From positions 1-6,130 of the forward strand of contig CALWWS010000073.1 in NCBI GenBank assembly GCA_944385305.1: a stretch of 6,130 nucleotides of DNA. The letters run 5' to 3'. This document shows, in pieces, positions 1 through 5,966 of this stretch; the stretch's first letter is position 1; each line of letters opens with the position of its first letter. A program made the position numbers and the translations under genes. Source of the stretch: an uncultured Oscillospiraceae bacterium. Lineage in GTDB: Bacteria; Bacillota; Clostridia; Oscillospirales; Oscillospiraceae. The notes under the pieces are model-generated. The model worked only from the letters and a program-made list of their open reading frames with translations, had not been told where the DNA came from and made no database searches.

Positions 1-2
1 CC

Positions 3-248
3 CAGGAGGCTGTGGCGGGTACCCAGGGCCGGGACAATCTGGTGAGCTTTATCGACGAGTATCTGGCGCGTCAGGCCATGCACGTGCAGTTCAACGTGAT
101 GAGTTCGGCCACCATGCGGGCCGCCCAGAAAAAGCAGGAGGACTACCGGGATATGCTGGTGCGGGTGGCGGGCTACAGCGCCTACTTTGTGGAGCTGGGC
201 AAGCCCCTGCAAAAGGATCTCATCCAGCGCACGGAACTGCATTTCTAG
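3..248 (+). CDS. Glycyl radical enzyme (pyruvate formate-lyase family), C-terminal end, 5' partial
   Basis: This is the final 81 codons of a glycyl radical enzyme; the start lies outside the window and the stop is TAG at 246-248. The fragment carries the glycyl radical loop RVAGYSAYF (fragment residues 54-62), with the radical glycine codon GGC at 171-173. Upstream is the family stretch MHVQFNV (residues 26-32). In this family an activating enzyme (radical SAM) abstracts hydrogen from that glycine, and the radical then drives chemistry at a cysteine in the missing part. The RVAGYSAYF form and the ending LIQRTELHF fit the PFL2/dehydratase-like branch (hydroxyproline dehydratase, choline lyase, glycerol dehydratase relatives) better than classical PflB, which has RVSGYAV. 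The substrate cannot be told from this end, because the substrate-binding residues are upstream. The enzyme is oxygen-sensitive, so it implies an anaerobe. A strong hairpin follows the stop, so this gene closes a separate transcription unit. Confidence 0.93.
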   Translation, partial: QEAVAGTQGRDNLVSFIDEYLARQAMHVQFNVMSSATMRAAQKKQEDYRDMLVRVAGYSAYFVELGKPLQKDLIQRTELHF

Positions 249-275
249 TCCAGTTACAAAGCGTATGATCTATCC

Positions 276-320
276 AACAGCCGCCGCGCAGGCAGTCCCT
301 GCGCGGCGGCTGTTTCCGTT
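276..320 (+). terminator. Rho-independent terminator after the glycyl radical enzyme gene
   Basis: A perfect 17-bp inverted repeat (276-292 with 298-314) encloses a 5-nt loop, CAGTC. The stem is very GC-rich in the middle and has AA/TT ends. It is followed by a short, broken T tract (TTTCCGTT, 313-320). It starts 27 nt after the upstream stop and lies before the cdaA promoter, so it separates the two units. The T tract is weak, but the stem is long and has no mismatch. Confidence 0.8.
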
Positions 321-322
321 GG

Positions 323-420
323 GGTGCAGCCCGGCAGGACAGAAAATTGGACCGCCTTCCACTTGCCAAGCGCCGGGGAATACAGTATAATAATTTAATT
401 AGGTAAGTTAGGTGCAGCCC
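323..420 (+). repeat. 10-bp direct repeat flanking the cdaA promoter
   Basis: GGTGCAGCCC occurs at 323-332 and again at 411-420, 88 nt apart and on either side of the promoter. The bases after each copy are also loosely alike (GGCAGGACAG after the first copy, CCGGACAGGA shortly after the second). It may be a protein-binding pair or just a chance match in GC-rich sequence. Confidence 0.4.
363..391 (+). promoter_or_regulatory. Sigma-A type promoter for the cdaA operon
   Basis: The -35 box TTGCCA (363-368) and the perfect -10 box TATAAT (386-391) are separated by 17 nt. An A/T-rich stretch follows, unlike the GC-rich surroundings. Transcription would begin near 398, giving a leader of about 60 nt before cdaA. 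That is too short for a c-di-AMP (ydaO-type) riboswitch, and none is seen. It is the only good promoter found before the six-gene cluster. Confidence 0.85.
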
Positions 421-460
421 TGCCCGCCGGACAGGAGACACCCGCTGGGAGACGTATGTG

Positions 461-1351
461 ATGAACGCGATTATGCAGCTGTTTCAGACCCTTAGGGACC
501 TGGTTTGGCCCTTCGGCATCTCCGATCTCATCGACATCCTCATCATGGCTTTCATCATCTACAAGGTCATGATGATCATACGCCGCACCAGCTCGGGCGC
601 GGTGGCCAAGGGGATTTTGCTGCTTCTTGTGGCCCTGTGGGCCTCCAGCTTTGCCAATCTCAATACCGTCAGCTTCCTGCTGGGCAAGGTGGTGGAATAC
701 GGCGTTCTGGCCCTCGTCATCCTCTTCCAGCCGGAGATCCGCCGTTTCCTGGAGAAGATGGGCCGCAGCAGTCTGGGCAAGATGTTTACCCCTGAGGACG
801 AGCGCAATGAGATTGAAAGCGCCATCACCCAGACTGTGGAGGCCTACGCCTCACTCTCCAAGAGCAAGACTGGCGCTCTGATGGTATTTGAGCGGAAAAA
901 CATGCTGGATGACGCCATTAAAACAGGAACCGCCCTGGACTGCTCGGTGAACGCCGAGCTGCTGAAAAACCTGTTTTGGAATAAGGCCCCTCTCCACGAC
1001 GGCGCGGTCATTGTGCGGGCCGGACGGATTGTGGGGGCCGGCTGTATGCTCCCCATGTCGGGCAATGTCAACATTGCCCGGGAGCTGGGCATGCGCCACC
1101 GTGCGGCCATCGGCGCCAGCGAGCAGTTTGACTCGGTGGTGGCCATTGTCTCCGAGGAGACCGGCTCCATCTCAGTAGCCGTGGGCGGTATGCTCAAGCG
1201 GCACCTGGCTCCCGAGACCCTGGAGCGGCTGCTGCGCAACGAGCCTGTGCCCGATGTGCAGGAGCAGGACACTGCCAGATTCAAATTTGCCAATCTGTTC
1301 AGGCCCAGGAAGGAGGAGCGGCAGAATGTGGAAAAGAATAACCGAAAGTAA
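461..1351 (+). CDS. cdaA: Diadenylate cyclase CdaA (membrane-bound c-di-AMP synthase)
   Basis: CdaA condenses two ATP into cyclic di-AMP, the second messenger that controls potassium and osmolyte uptake and cell-wall homeostasis in Firmicutes. The protein has 296 residues, close to the usual 270-300. Three hydrophobic segments lie at about residues 19-40, 50-66 and 70-90. The cytosolic DAC domain (about 105-260) has both hallmark motifs: DGA at 180-182 (nt 998-1006) within LHDGAVIV, and RHR at 212-214 (nt 1094-1102) within RHRAAIGASE. Catalytic competence is therefore expected. The tail is basic and probably disordered. I chose ATG 461 because GGGAG (447-451) lies 9 nt upstream; the adjoining in-frame GTG at 458 would add one residue. 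The gene overlaps cdaR by 26 nt, so the two are likely translationally coupled. The promoter at 363-391 drives it. Confidence 0.97.
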   Translation: MNAIMQLFQTLRDLVWPFGISDLIDILIMAFIIYKVMMIIRRTSSGAVAKGILLLLVALWASSFANLNTVSFLLGKVVEYGVLALVILFQPEIRRFLEKMGRSSLGKMFTPEDERNEIESAITQTVEAYASLSKSKTGALMVFERKNMLDDAIKTGTALDCSVNAELLKNLFWNKAPLHDGAVIVRAGRIVGAGCMLPMSGNVNIARELGMRHRAAIGASEQFDSVVAIVSEETGSISVAVGGMLKRHLAPETLERLLRNEPVPDVQEQDTARFKFANLFRPRKEERQNVEKNNRK

Positions 1352-2564
1352 GTGGTTCTACATTGTCCTCTCCGTCCTGCTGGCTTTTATCCTTTGGATC
1401 TACGTGGGGAAAGAGGCAAACCCAGTGGAAACCGGCAATCTGCGCGGTGTGCAGGTGACCTTCAGCGGCATGGAGAAGCTGGAGGAGCGGGGCCTGATGA
1501 TTTCAGAGGGTGAGGAGCAGACCGTCACACTGAGTCTTCAGGCCCGCCGGGATGTGTTCAACCGGCTGGACAACGAAAGCGTCACCGTCACCGTGGATCT
1601 CTCCAGCATTACCGAGCCCGGTGAGTACTCGCTGACCTACCGAATTGATTATCCCCGCACGGTGACCAACGACGCCATTCAGCTGCGCAGCAGCACACCG
1701 GAGAAGATCTCCATTACCGTCTCTCTCTGGTCCAGCAAAGAGGTGGAGGTACGGGGGGTATTTACCGGCAGCGTGGCCGAGGGATATCAGAAGGGTGAGT
1801 TCTCCTTTGCCCCCGAGACGGTGATGGTGAGCGGACAGGAGGAGCTGGTCAGCCAGGTCAGCTATGTCCAGGTCACCGTCAACCAGGAGGATCTATCCTC
1901 TACCTACAGCCAGGAGACCCCCTTCGTCTTTATGGACTATTCGGGCAATCCCATTGTCTCCAGCGGACTGGAGACCGACACCCAGACCATTCTGGTCACT
2001 TTGCCCGTGGTGCAGCTTAAGGAGATTCCCCTTACCGTGGATCTTATTGCCGGCGGAGGCGTGACCGACACCGATACGCAGGTAGAGGTCTCCATTGAAC
2101 CGGAGAGCATCGTGGTTTCCGGCGGCGAGGATGACCTGGAGGCCCTTAAGGAGCTGAATCTGGGCAGTGTGGAGCTGTATAAGGTATTTGGTACCGATAC
2201 GCTCACTTTCCCCATCCAGCTCTCCAGCGAGCTGACCAATGTCAGCGGCATCACCGAGGCCACCGTCACCGTCAAGATCCAGGGCCTGGCTACAAAGACC
2301 CTGGAGGTTGACAACATCGAAATCATCAACAAGCCGGACGGCTATACGGTGGAGCCGGTGACCCAGACCAGAAGCGTCCAGATCCGGGGAACTCAGGAGG
2401 CCGTGGACGCCGTGGTGGCCACCCAGCTGCGCATTGTGGCCGATCTGAAGGACATTACACCCGCCACCGGGAATCAGACCGTACCGGTTAAGGTCTACCT
2501 GGACGGCAGCAGCGATGTGGGCGTGGTGGGCGACTATAACATTGTGATATCCATTGAGCGGTAA
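1326..2564 (+). CDS. cdaR: CdaR, YbbR-repeat regulator of CdaA
   Basis: CdaR is the membrane-anchored partner that binds CdaA and modulates c-di-AMP synthesis. The protein has 412 residues. A short basic N-terminus (MWKRITESK) is followed by one membrane helix at about residues 10-27; the remainder is expected outside the cell. I read four YbbR-type beta-rich repeats, at about residues 35-125, 138-232, 233-330 and 331-410. Repeats 2 and 3 both contain a segment of the type EtVMVSGqE / EsIVVSGgE. This is shorter than the B. subtilis protein, which also has four repeats. An open frame extends upstream to 1254, but ATG 1326 is the right start: AGGAGG (1311-1316) sits 9 nt before it, and the membrane anchor follows at once as in the family. 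The first 26 nt overlap the end of cdaA. glmM, the common third gene of this operon, does not follow. Confidence 0.94.
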   Translation: MWKRITESKWFYIVLSVLLAFILWIYVGKEANPVETGNLRGVQVTFSGMEKLEERGLMISEGEEQTVTLSLQARRDVFNRLDNESVTVTVDLSSITEPGEYSLTYRIDYPRTVTNDAIQLRSSTPEKISITVSLWSSKEVEVRGVFTGSVAEGYQKGEFSFAPETVMVSGQEELVSQVSYVQVTVNQEDLSSTYSQETPFVFMDYSGNPIVSSGLETDTQTILVTLPVVQLKEIPLTVDLIAGGGVTDTDTQVEVSIEPESIVVSGGEDDLEALKELNLGSVELYKVFGTDTLTFPIQLSSELTNVSGITEATVTVKIQGLATKTLEVDNIEIINKPDGYTVEPVTQTRSVQIRGTQEAVDAVVATQLRIVADLKDITPATGNQTVPVKVYLDGSSDVGVVGDYNIVISIER

Positions 2565-2578
2565 AGCAGGGAGATCGT

Positions 2579-3004
2579 ATGGTTCAGACAGCAAAAGTAA
2601 CCCGCATTCTGGAAAACGGCCTGGCCGAGGTGGCAGTCAAGCGCCAGTCGGCCTGCGGCCACGACTGCTCCCAGTGCGGCGGCTGCAGTGAGATGCTGGT
2701 CAGTCAGACCGTGGCGGTGGTGGCGGAAAATCCCGTGCGGGCCATGCCGGGAGACACCGTTACGGTGGAGTCCGCCACCGGCCGGGTTCTGCGGGCGGCG
2801 GCCCTGCTTTACCTGGTCCCCTTCGCCCTGTTTTTTGTGCTCTATCTGCTGGCGATCTCTCTGGGCGCACCAGAGGGGGGCGGGATTGGCGCCGGGTTTG
2901 CCGGGTTTGCAGCGGGGCTGCTGCTGGCCGTGGCCGCCGACCGGCGTATGCGCCGGAAAAAGTCCATCACCTTCCGTATTACCGCCATCCAGGCTGCAGG
3001 CTGA
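2579..3004 (+). CDS. RseC/RsxC-reducing-system family membrane protein (SoxR-reducing system RseC-like)
   Basis: The protein has 141 residues. The N-terminal part (1-65) is a small beta-rich domain carrying the cysteine cluster C26-x3-C30-x2-C33-x2-C36 within SACGHDCSQCGGC, which is typical of the RseC family and suited to binding a metal or iron-sulfur centre. Two membrane helices follow at about 73-95 and 101-120, then a basic tail (RRMRRKK) that should be cytosolic. In E. coli RseC acts with the Rsx/Rnf electron-transport complex to keep SoxR reduced; in clostridia a SoxR role is not established, and a link to Rnf or other redox membrane proteins is only inference. AGGGAG (2568-2573) is 5 nt before the ATG. 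It starts 14 nt after cdaR, and its TGA shares one base with the next ATG (TGATG), so it belongs to the same operon. Confidence 0.87.
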   Translation: MVQTAKVTRILENGLAEVAVKRQSACGHDCSQCGGCSEMLVSQTVAVVAENPVRAMPGDTVTVESATGRVLRAAALLYLVPFALFFVLYLLAISLGAPEGGGIGAGFAGFAAGLLLAVAADRRMRRKKSITFRITAIQAAG

Positions 3005-3798
3005 TGTTTGGATATGTGCGTCCCAACCGGGACGAGCTGAAGGTACGCCAGCTGCGGGAGTACGAGGGTATCTACTGCGGCCTGTGTCACACCCTGGGCA
3101 AACGCCACGGCTTTGCCGCCCGCTTTTTCCTCAACTATGACTTCACCTTTCTCGCCATGCTCCTGGCCGAAGAGGAGGGGGCGCCGGTGCTGTGTTCCAG
3201 GCGCTGTCCCGCCCGGCTGTGGTGCGGGAAGAAGTCCTGTGTCTGCTCCGCCGGAGCTCTGGAGCCGGCGGCAGATGCGGGCACCATACTGAGCTACTGG
3301 AAGCTGCGCGACATGGTACAAGACGGCAGCTTCGTGCAGCGGCTGGCCGGGCGGGCCCTCAGCCTGCTTCTGCGCCCCGCCTACCGGCGGGCGCGGGCTT
3401 TGCGCCCTGCATTTGATCAGACGGTCTCCGCCTGTCTGGAGGAACTGCGCCGCCTGGAAGAGGAGGGCTGTTCCAGCCTGGACCGCACGGCGGACACCTT
3501 TGCCCGAATTCTCACCGCCGCCGCGCCGCCCAGCGGCATTTCCGCCCGGGACAGGGCCATGGAGCAGCTGCTCTATCACCTGGGCCGCTGGATCTACCTG
3601 GTGGATGCCTGGGACGATCTGGAGGAGGATCGGGCGGCGGGGAACTATAACCCCATCACCGCCCGCTTTCCCGGCGGGGAGGAGGAAAACCGGGCCTATC
3701 TGCGCACCACGCTGCTCCACTCCCGCAACCTGATCATCTCGGCTTTTGGCCTTCTGGAGCCCTCCGGCTGGAGCGGAACGGTGGAGAATATTCTCTAA
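3004..3798 (+). CDS. DUF5685 family protein, probably cut short by an in-frame TAA
   Basis: The protein has 264 residues to the stop. It starts MFGYVRP..., has YCGLCHTLG (C25, C28) and [10 protein letters not shown] (44-53), then more cysteines (C64, C68, C74, C79, C81), and later [12 protein letters not shown] (198-209) followed by AGNYNPI. These are the marks of DUF5685, whose function is unknown. The seven cysteines in the first third suggest a metal site. The helical, acidic DAWDDLEED motif resembles a divalent-metal Asp cluster, but calling it an isoprenoid-synthase-like site would be speculation. No membrane helix is evident. The start overlaps the previous stop (TGATG), and no strong Shine-Dalgarno is present, so translation is probably coupled. 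After ...VENIL the TAA at 3796-3798 interrupts a frame that continues 27 more codons as LGLPMVEEL... to an ATGA overlap with the next gene. The normal protein would therefore have about 292 residues. The truncated form may still work. Confidence 0.85.
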   Translation: MFGYVRPNRDELKVRQLREYEGIYCGLCHTLGKRHGFAARFFLNYDFTFLAMLLAEEEGAPVLCSRRCPARLWCGKKSCVCSAGALEPAADAGTILSYWKLRDMVQDGSFVQRLAGRALSLLLRPAYRRARALRPAFDQTVSACLEELRRLEEEGCSSLDRTADTFARILTAAAPPSGISARDRAMEQLLYHLGRWIYLVDAWDDLEEDRAAGNYNPITARFPGGEEENRAYLRTTLLHSRNLIISAFGLLEPSGWSGTVENIL

Positions 3799-3882
3799 CT
3801 GGGGCTGCCCATGGTGGAGGAACTGGTATTTACCGGCCGTTGGACGGCCGTGAAAAAGAGAAACAGGAGAAAAAATCCATGA
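3796..3882 (+). other. In-frame extension of the DUF5685 gene beyond its TAA stop
   Basis: Reading on in the DUF5685 frame after TAA (3796-3798) gives 27 sense codons, [15 protein letters not shown] and then a basic tail, ending at TGA 3880-3882. This TGA overlaps the ATG of the J-domain gene (3879-3881) as ATGA, the usual spacing for coupled genes in such operons. The residues immediately after the stop look like the natural C-terminal end of the family (NIL-x-LGLP), and a single change of TAA to TAC or TAT would put Tyr there. A small hairpin, CGGCCGT-TGG-ACGGCCG (3834-3850), lies in this stretch and has no T tract, so it is not a terminator. Confidence 0.65.
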
Positions 3883-4484
3883 GCGATCCTTATAGCGTAC
3901 TGGGCGTAAAGCCCGATGCCAGCGACGACGAAATCAAGCGCGCCTACCGGGAGCTGGCCCGGAAATACCACCCGGACAACTACCAGAACAATCCTCTGGC
4001 GGATTTGGCAGAGGAGAAGATGAAGGAGATCAACCAGGCCTACGACACCATCACCAAGATGCGCAGCGGCGGCGGCGGGGGAGGGTACCGGCAGCAGGGG
4101 GGCTATCGGGGCACCTATCAGCAGCAGCACACCACCTCCTCCTCGGGCAGCCCTGTGTATACCCAGGTGCGCCAGGCCATCAACATGGGCGATCTGAGCC
4201 GGGCAGAGCAGCTGCTGCGCTCCGCTCCCGTCCAGGATGCGGAATGGCATTTTCTCACCGGCTCCATCGCCTACCGGAAGGGCTGGCTGGAGGAGGCCGC
4301 CCAGCACTATCAGATGGCGTGCAACATGGACCCCTCCAACGCGGAGTACCGCCAGGCACTGATGATGATGCAGCAGGGGGGCGCCGCCTACCGGCCCTAT
4401 GGATACGACATGGCGGGAGCCCAGGCCTGTGACTGCTGCACCGCCTGCCTGTGTCTCAACTGCCTGTGCGGCGGGTGTAACTGA
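3879..4484 (+). CDS. J-domain protein with TPR-like repeats and a cysteine-rich tail
   Basis: The protein has 201 residues. The J domain (3-62) begins DPYSVLGV and has the essential HPD motif at 31-33, so it should stimulate a DnaK-type Hsp70. A Gly/Gln/Ser-rich linker (63-93) follows, then a helical TPR-like region (about 94-165: [17 protein letters not shown] and [20 protein letters not shown]). The last 18 residues contain eight cysteines (184, 186, 187, 190, 192, 195, 197, 200). It lacks the zinc-finger and C-terminal substrate domains of DnaJ itself, so it is a specialised co-chaperone and not the housekeeping dnaJ. Similar Cys-tailed J proteins occur in clostridia, but their client is unknown to me. 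An upstream in-frame ATG exists at 3840, but ATG 3879 has AGGAG (3865-3869) 9 nt before it and begins the J domain directly. The next gene starts 2 nt after the stop. Confidence 0.92.
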   Translation: MSDPYSVLGVKPDASDDEIKRAYRELARKYHPDNYQNNPLADLAEEKMKEINQAYDTITKMRSGGGGGGYRQQGGYRGTYQQQHTTSSSGSPVYTQVRQAINMGDLSRAEQLLRSAPVQDAEWHFLTGSIAYRKGWLEEAAQHYQMACNMDPSNAEYRQALMMMQQGGAAYRPYGYDMAGAQACDCCTACLCLNCLCGGCN

Positions 4485-4486
4485 CC

Positions 4487-5023
4487 ATGGCGGGGCACAG
4501 AAATAGGGGCGGCGCGGGCCGGATCGCCCTGGTGGGCATGCTGACCGCGCTCTCCCTGGTTTTTTTATACCTGTCCGTCCTCACCCCGACGGCACGACTG
4601 GGGGTGGTGGCCATTGCGGGTCTGCTGCCCGCCGGGGCCGTGGTGTCCGCCGGACTGGGCGCCGGCTTTTTCTGCTATGCTGCTACGGGAATTCTGGGGC
4701 TTCTGCTTCTGCCCGACAAAGGGCACGCCCTGCTCTATCTGATCTTTTTCGGCCTTTATCCCATGGTAAAGTACCTCATTGAGCGCCTGCGCAATCTGCC
4801 CGGAGAGTGGATCTGCAAGCTGGCCTTTTTCAACGGGATACTCACCCTGTTTTGGTTCGGCCTGTCCACCGTGCTTCTGCCCTTTCTGCCCGCGGCCCTC
4901 AATCAGGTCTGGATGGTATATTTGGCAGGCAACGCGGCCTTCATCATCTACGACATCGGCTTTTCCAAGCTCATCGCCCTTTACGTGGTACGGATTGACA
5001 AGGTATTGCGGAAGGGCGGCTAG
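4487..5023 (+). CDS. Polytopic membrane protein of unknown function
   Basis: The protein has 178 residues. After a basic, Gly-rich N-terminus (HRNRGGAGR) there are about six hydrophobic segments, at 13-32, 37-57, 59-75, 81-98, 108-130 and 140-167, then a basic end (RIDKVLRKGG). The charged and proline-containing stretch PDKGHALLYLIFFGLYP (76-92), followed by KYLIERL, is probably the most conserved part. Size, helix number and the small-residue-rich first helices resemble S components of ECF vitamin transporters, but I see no ligand-specific motif and no energising module nearby, so this is only a structural suggestion. It starts 2 nt after the J-domain stop, without a strong Shine-Dalgarno, so it is likely coupled to that gene. 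The promoter of yicC overlaps its last codons. Confidence 0.88.
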   Translation: MAGHRNRGGAGRIALVGMLTALSLVFLYLSVLTPTARLGVVAIAGLLPAGAVVSAGLGAGFFCYAATGILGLLLLPDKGHALLYLIFFGLYPMVKYLIERLRNLPGEWICKLAFFNGILTLFWFGLSTVLLPFLPAALNQVWMVYLAGNAAFIIYDIGFSKLIALYVVRIDKVLRKGG

Positions 5024-5034
5024 TCTGGTATAAT
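5006..5034 (+). promoter_or_regulatory. Extended -10 promoter for yicC-remA, inside the end of the upstream gene
   Basis: The -35-like box TTGCGG (5006-5011) is followed after 17 nt by the -10 box TATAAT (5029-5034), with the extended -10 TG at 5026-5027 (TGGTATAAT). Transcription would start near 5041, leaving a leader of about 32 nt. The -35 box lies in the last codons of the membrane-protein gene. A consensus TTGACA at 4995-5000 is 28 nt from the -10 and is too far to pair with it. Confidence 0.72.
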
Positions 5035-5072
5035 AATATGATCTTAAATGCAAAAAAGAGGGGGCGCCCATT

Positions 5073-5951
5073 TTGGTCAAAAGCATGACGGGCTACGGTC
5101 GGGGAGAGGCTGTGGTCAACGGCCGCGCCATTACGGTGGAGCTGCGCTCTGTGAATAACCGCTATCTGGACTGCACGGTAAAGCTGCCCCGCATCTATGT
5201 CTTTGCGGAGGACGCCGTTAAGGCCATGGTGCAGTCCCACATCTCCCGGGGAAAAGTAGATGTCTTTGTCACCATCGGCCCGTCGGAGACGGGAGATGTG
5301 ACCATCTGCGTCAATCAGCCGGTGGCCGACGGATACTACCAGGCCCTGTGCGCCCTGCGGGATGCCTACGGCCTGCGGGATGACATCTCGGTTTCTCTCC
5401 TCTCCCGGTTTCCCGATGTATTCCTGGTGGAGAAGACCAAGGAGGATTTGGAGGCGGTGAGCGCCGACATCTGCTCCGTGCTGGAGCTGGCCTTTCAGGA
5501 CTTTGACGCTATGCGCCTGCGGGAGGGGGAGAAGCTGCTCCAGGACGTGGAGAACCGTGCCAAAACCATCGAGGCTCTCACGGAGAAGGTGGAGACCCGC
5601 GCTCCGGGCATTGTGGCCGACTATCGGGCCAGGCTGGCGGCCAAGATGGCGGATGTTCTGGCCAATACCCAGCTGGATGAGAGCCGTATTCTCACCGAGG
5701 CGGCCATCTACGCCGACAAGGTGGCGGTGGACGAGGAGACGGTGCGCCTGCGCAGCCACCTGTCCCAGCTTCGCCATATGCTGGAGGCGGGGGGCGCTGT
5801 GGGCCGCAAGCTGGACTTTTTGATTCAGGAGTTCAACCGGGAGGCCAACACCATCGGCTCCAAGTGCAACGACGTGGAGACTGCCGGCTATGTGGTGGAT
5901 ATCAAGGCGGAGATTGAAAAAATCCGGGAACAGATCCAAAACATCGAGTAA
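5073..5951 (+). CDS. yicC: YicC/YloC family endoribonuclease
   Basis: The protein has 292 residues, the normal family length (E. coli YicC is about 287). The N-terminus VKSMTGYGRG is the family signature (SMTGYGR at residues 4-10). The C-terminal DUF1732 part carries GRKLDFLIQEFNRE (244-257), then ANTIGSK, and ends EIEKIREQIQNIE. E. coli YicC and B. subtilis YloC have been described as endoribonucleases, with YicC linked to small-RNA (RyhB) turnover; the protein is expected to be cytosolic and oligomeric. The start is TTG at 5073: the purine-rich GAGGGGG (5058-5064) lies 8 nt upstream, and this start keeps the conserved residues before SMTG, whereas ATG 5085 would cut them off. It has its own promoter and is followed 15 nt later by remA, the conserved Firmicutes order (usually then gmk and rpoZ). 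Confidence 0.95.
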   Translation: MVKSMTGYGRGEAVVNGRAITVELRSVNNRYLDCTVKLPRIYVFAEDAVKAMVQSHISRGKVDVFVTIGPSETGDVTICVNQPVADGYYQALCALRDAYGLRDDISVSLLSRFPDVFLVEKTKEDLEAVSADICSVLELAFQDFDAMRLREGEKLLQDVENRAKTIEALTEKVETRAPGIVADYRARLAAKMADVLANTQLDESRILTEAAIYADKVAVDEETVRLRSHLSQLRHMLEAGGAVGRKLDFLIQEFNREANTIGSKCNDVETAGYVVDIKAEIEKIREQIQNIE

Positions 5952-5966
5952 GGCGGTGACCATAAG

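Noticed and set aside
398..457. A c-di-AMP riboswitch in the cdaA leader
   Set aside because: The leader is only about 60 nt; I see just a weak interrupted hairpin (411-414 with 439-442, 419-422 with 432-435) and none of the conserved ydaO elements.
1893..2594. Open frame of 233 codons on the - strand over cdaR
   Set aside because: The His-rich, low-complexity composition is typical of an antisense reading of a beta-rich coding region; cdaR is well supported.
2842..3720. Open frame of 292 codons on the - strand
   Set aside because: It is the shadow of the RseC-like and DUF5685 genes in GC-rich DNA; no domain, and no good ribosome site.
3834..3850. Hairpin CGGCCGT-TGG-ACGGCCG as a terminator after the DUF5685 stop
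   Set aside because: It is followed by an A-rich stretch, not a T tract, and lies just before the Shine-Dalgarno of the next gene. It is also about 35 nt from the TAA, too far for a classical readthrough stimulator.
3840..3878. Upstream in-frame ATG as the start of the J-domain protein
   Set aside because: It would add 13 charged residues before a J domain that normally begins at the N-terminus, and the AGGAG at 3865-3869 is placed for ATG 3879.
4067..4085. G-rich run as a G-quadruplex
   Set aside because: It encodes the poly-Gly linker of the J-domain protein through GGC/GGG codons; this explains it without a structural role.
4971..5963. Open frame of 330 codons on the - strand, longer than yicC itself
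   Set aside because: It is the antisense shadow of yicC, which has clear family motifs and a Shine-Dalgarno; the minus-strand product shows no recognisable domain.
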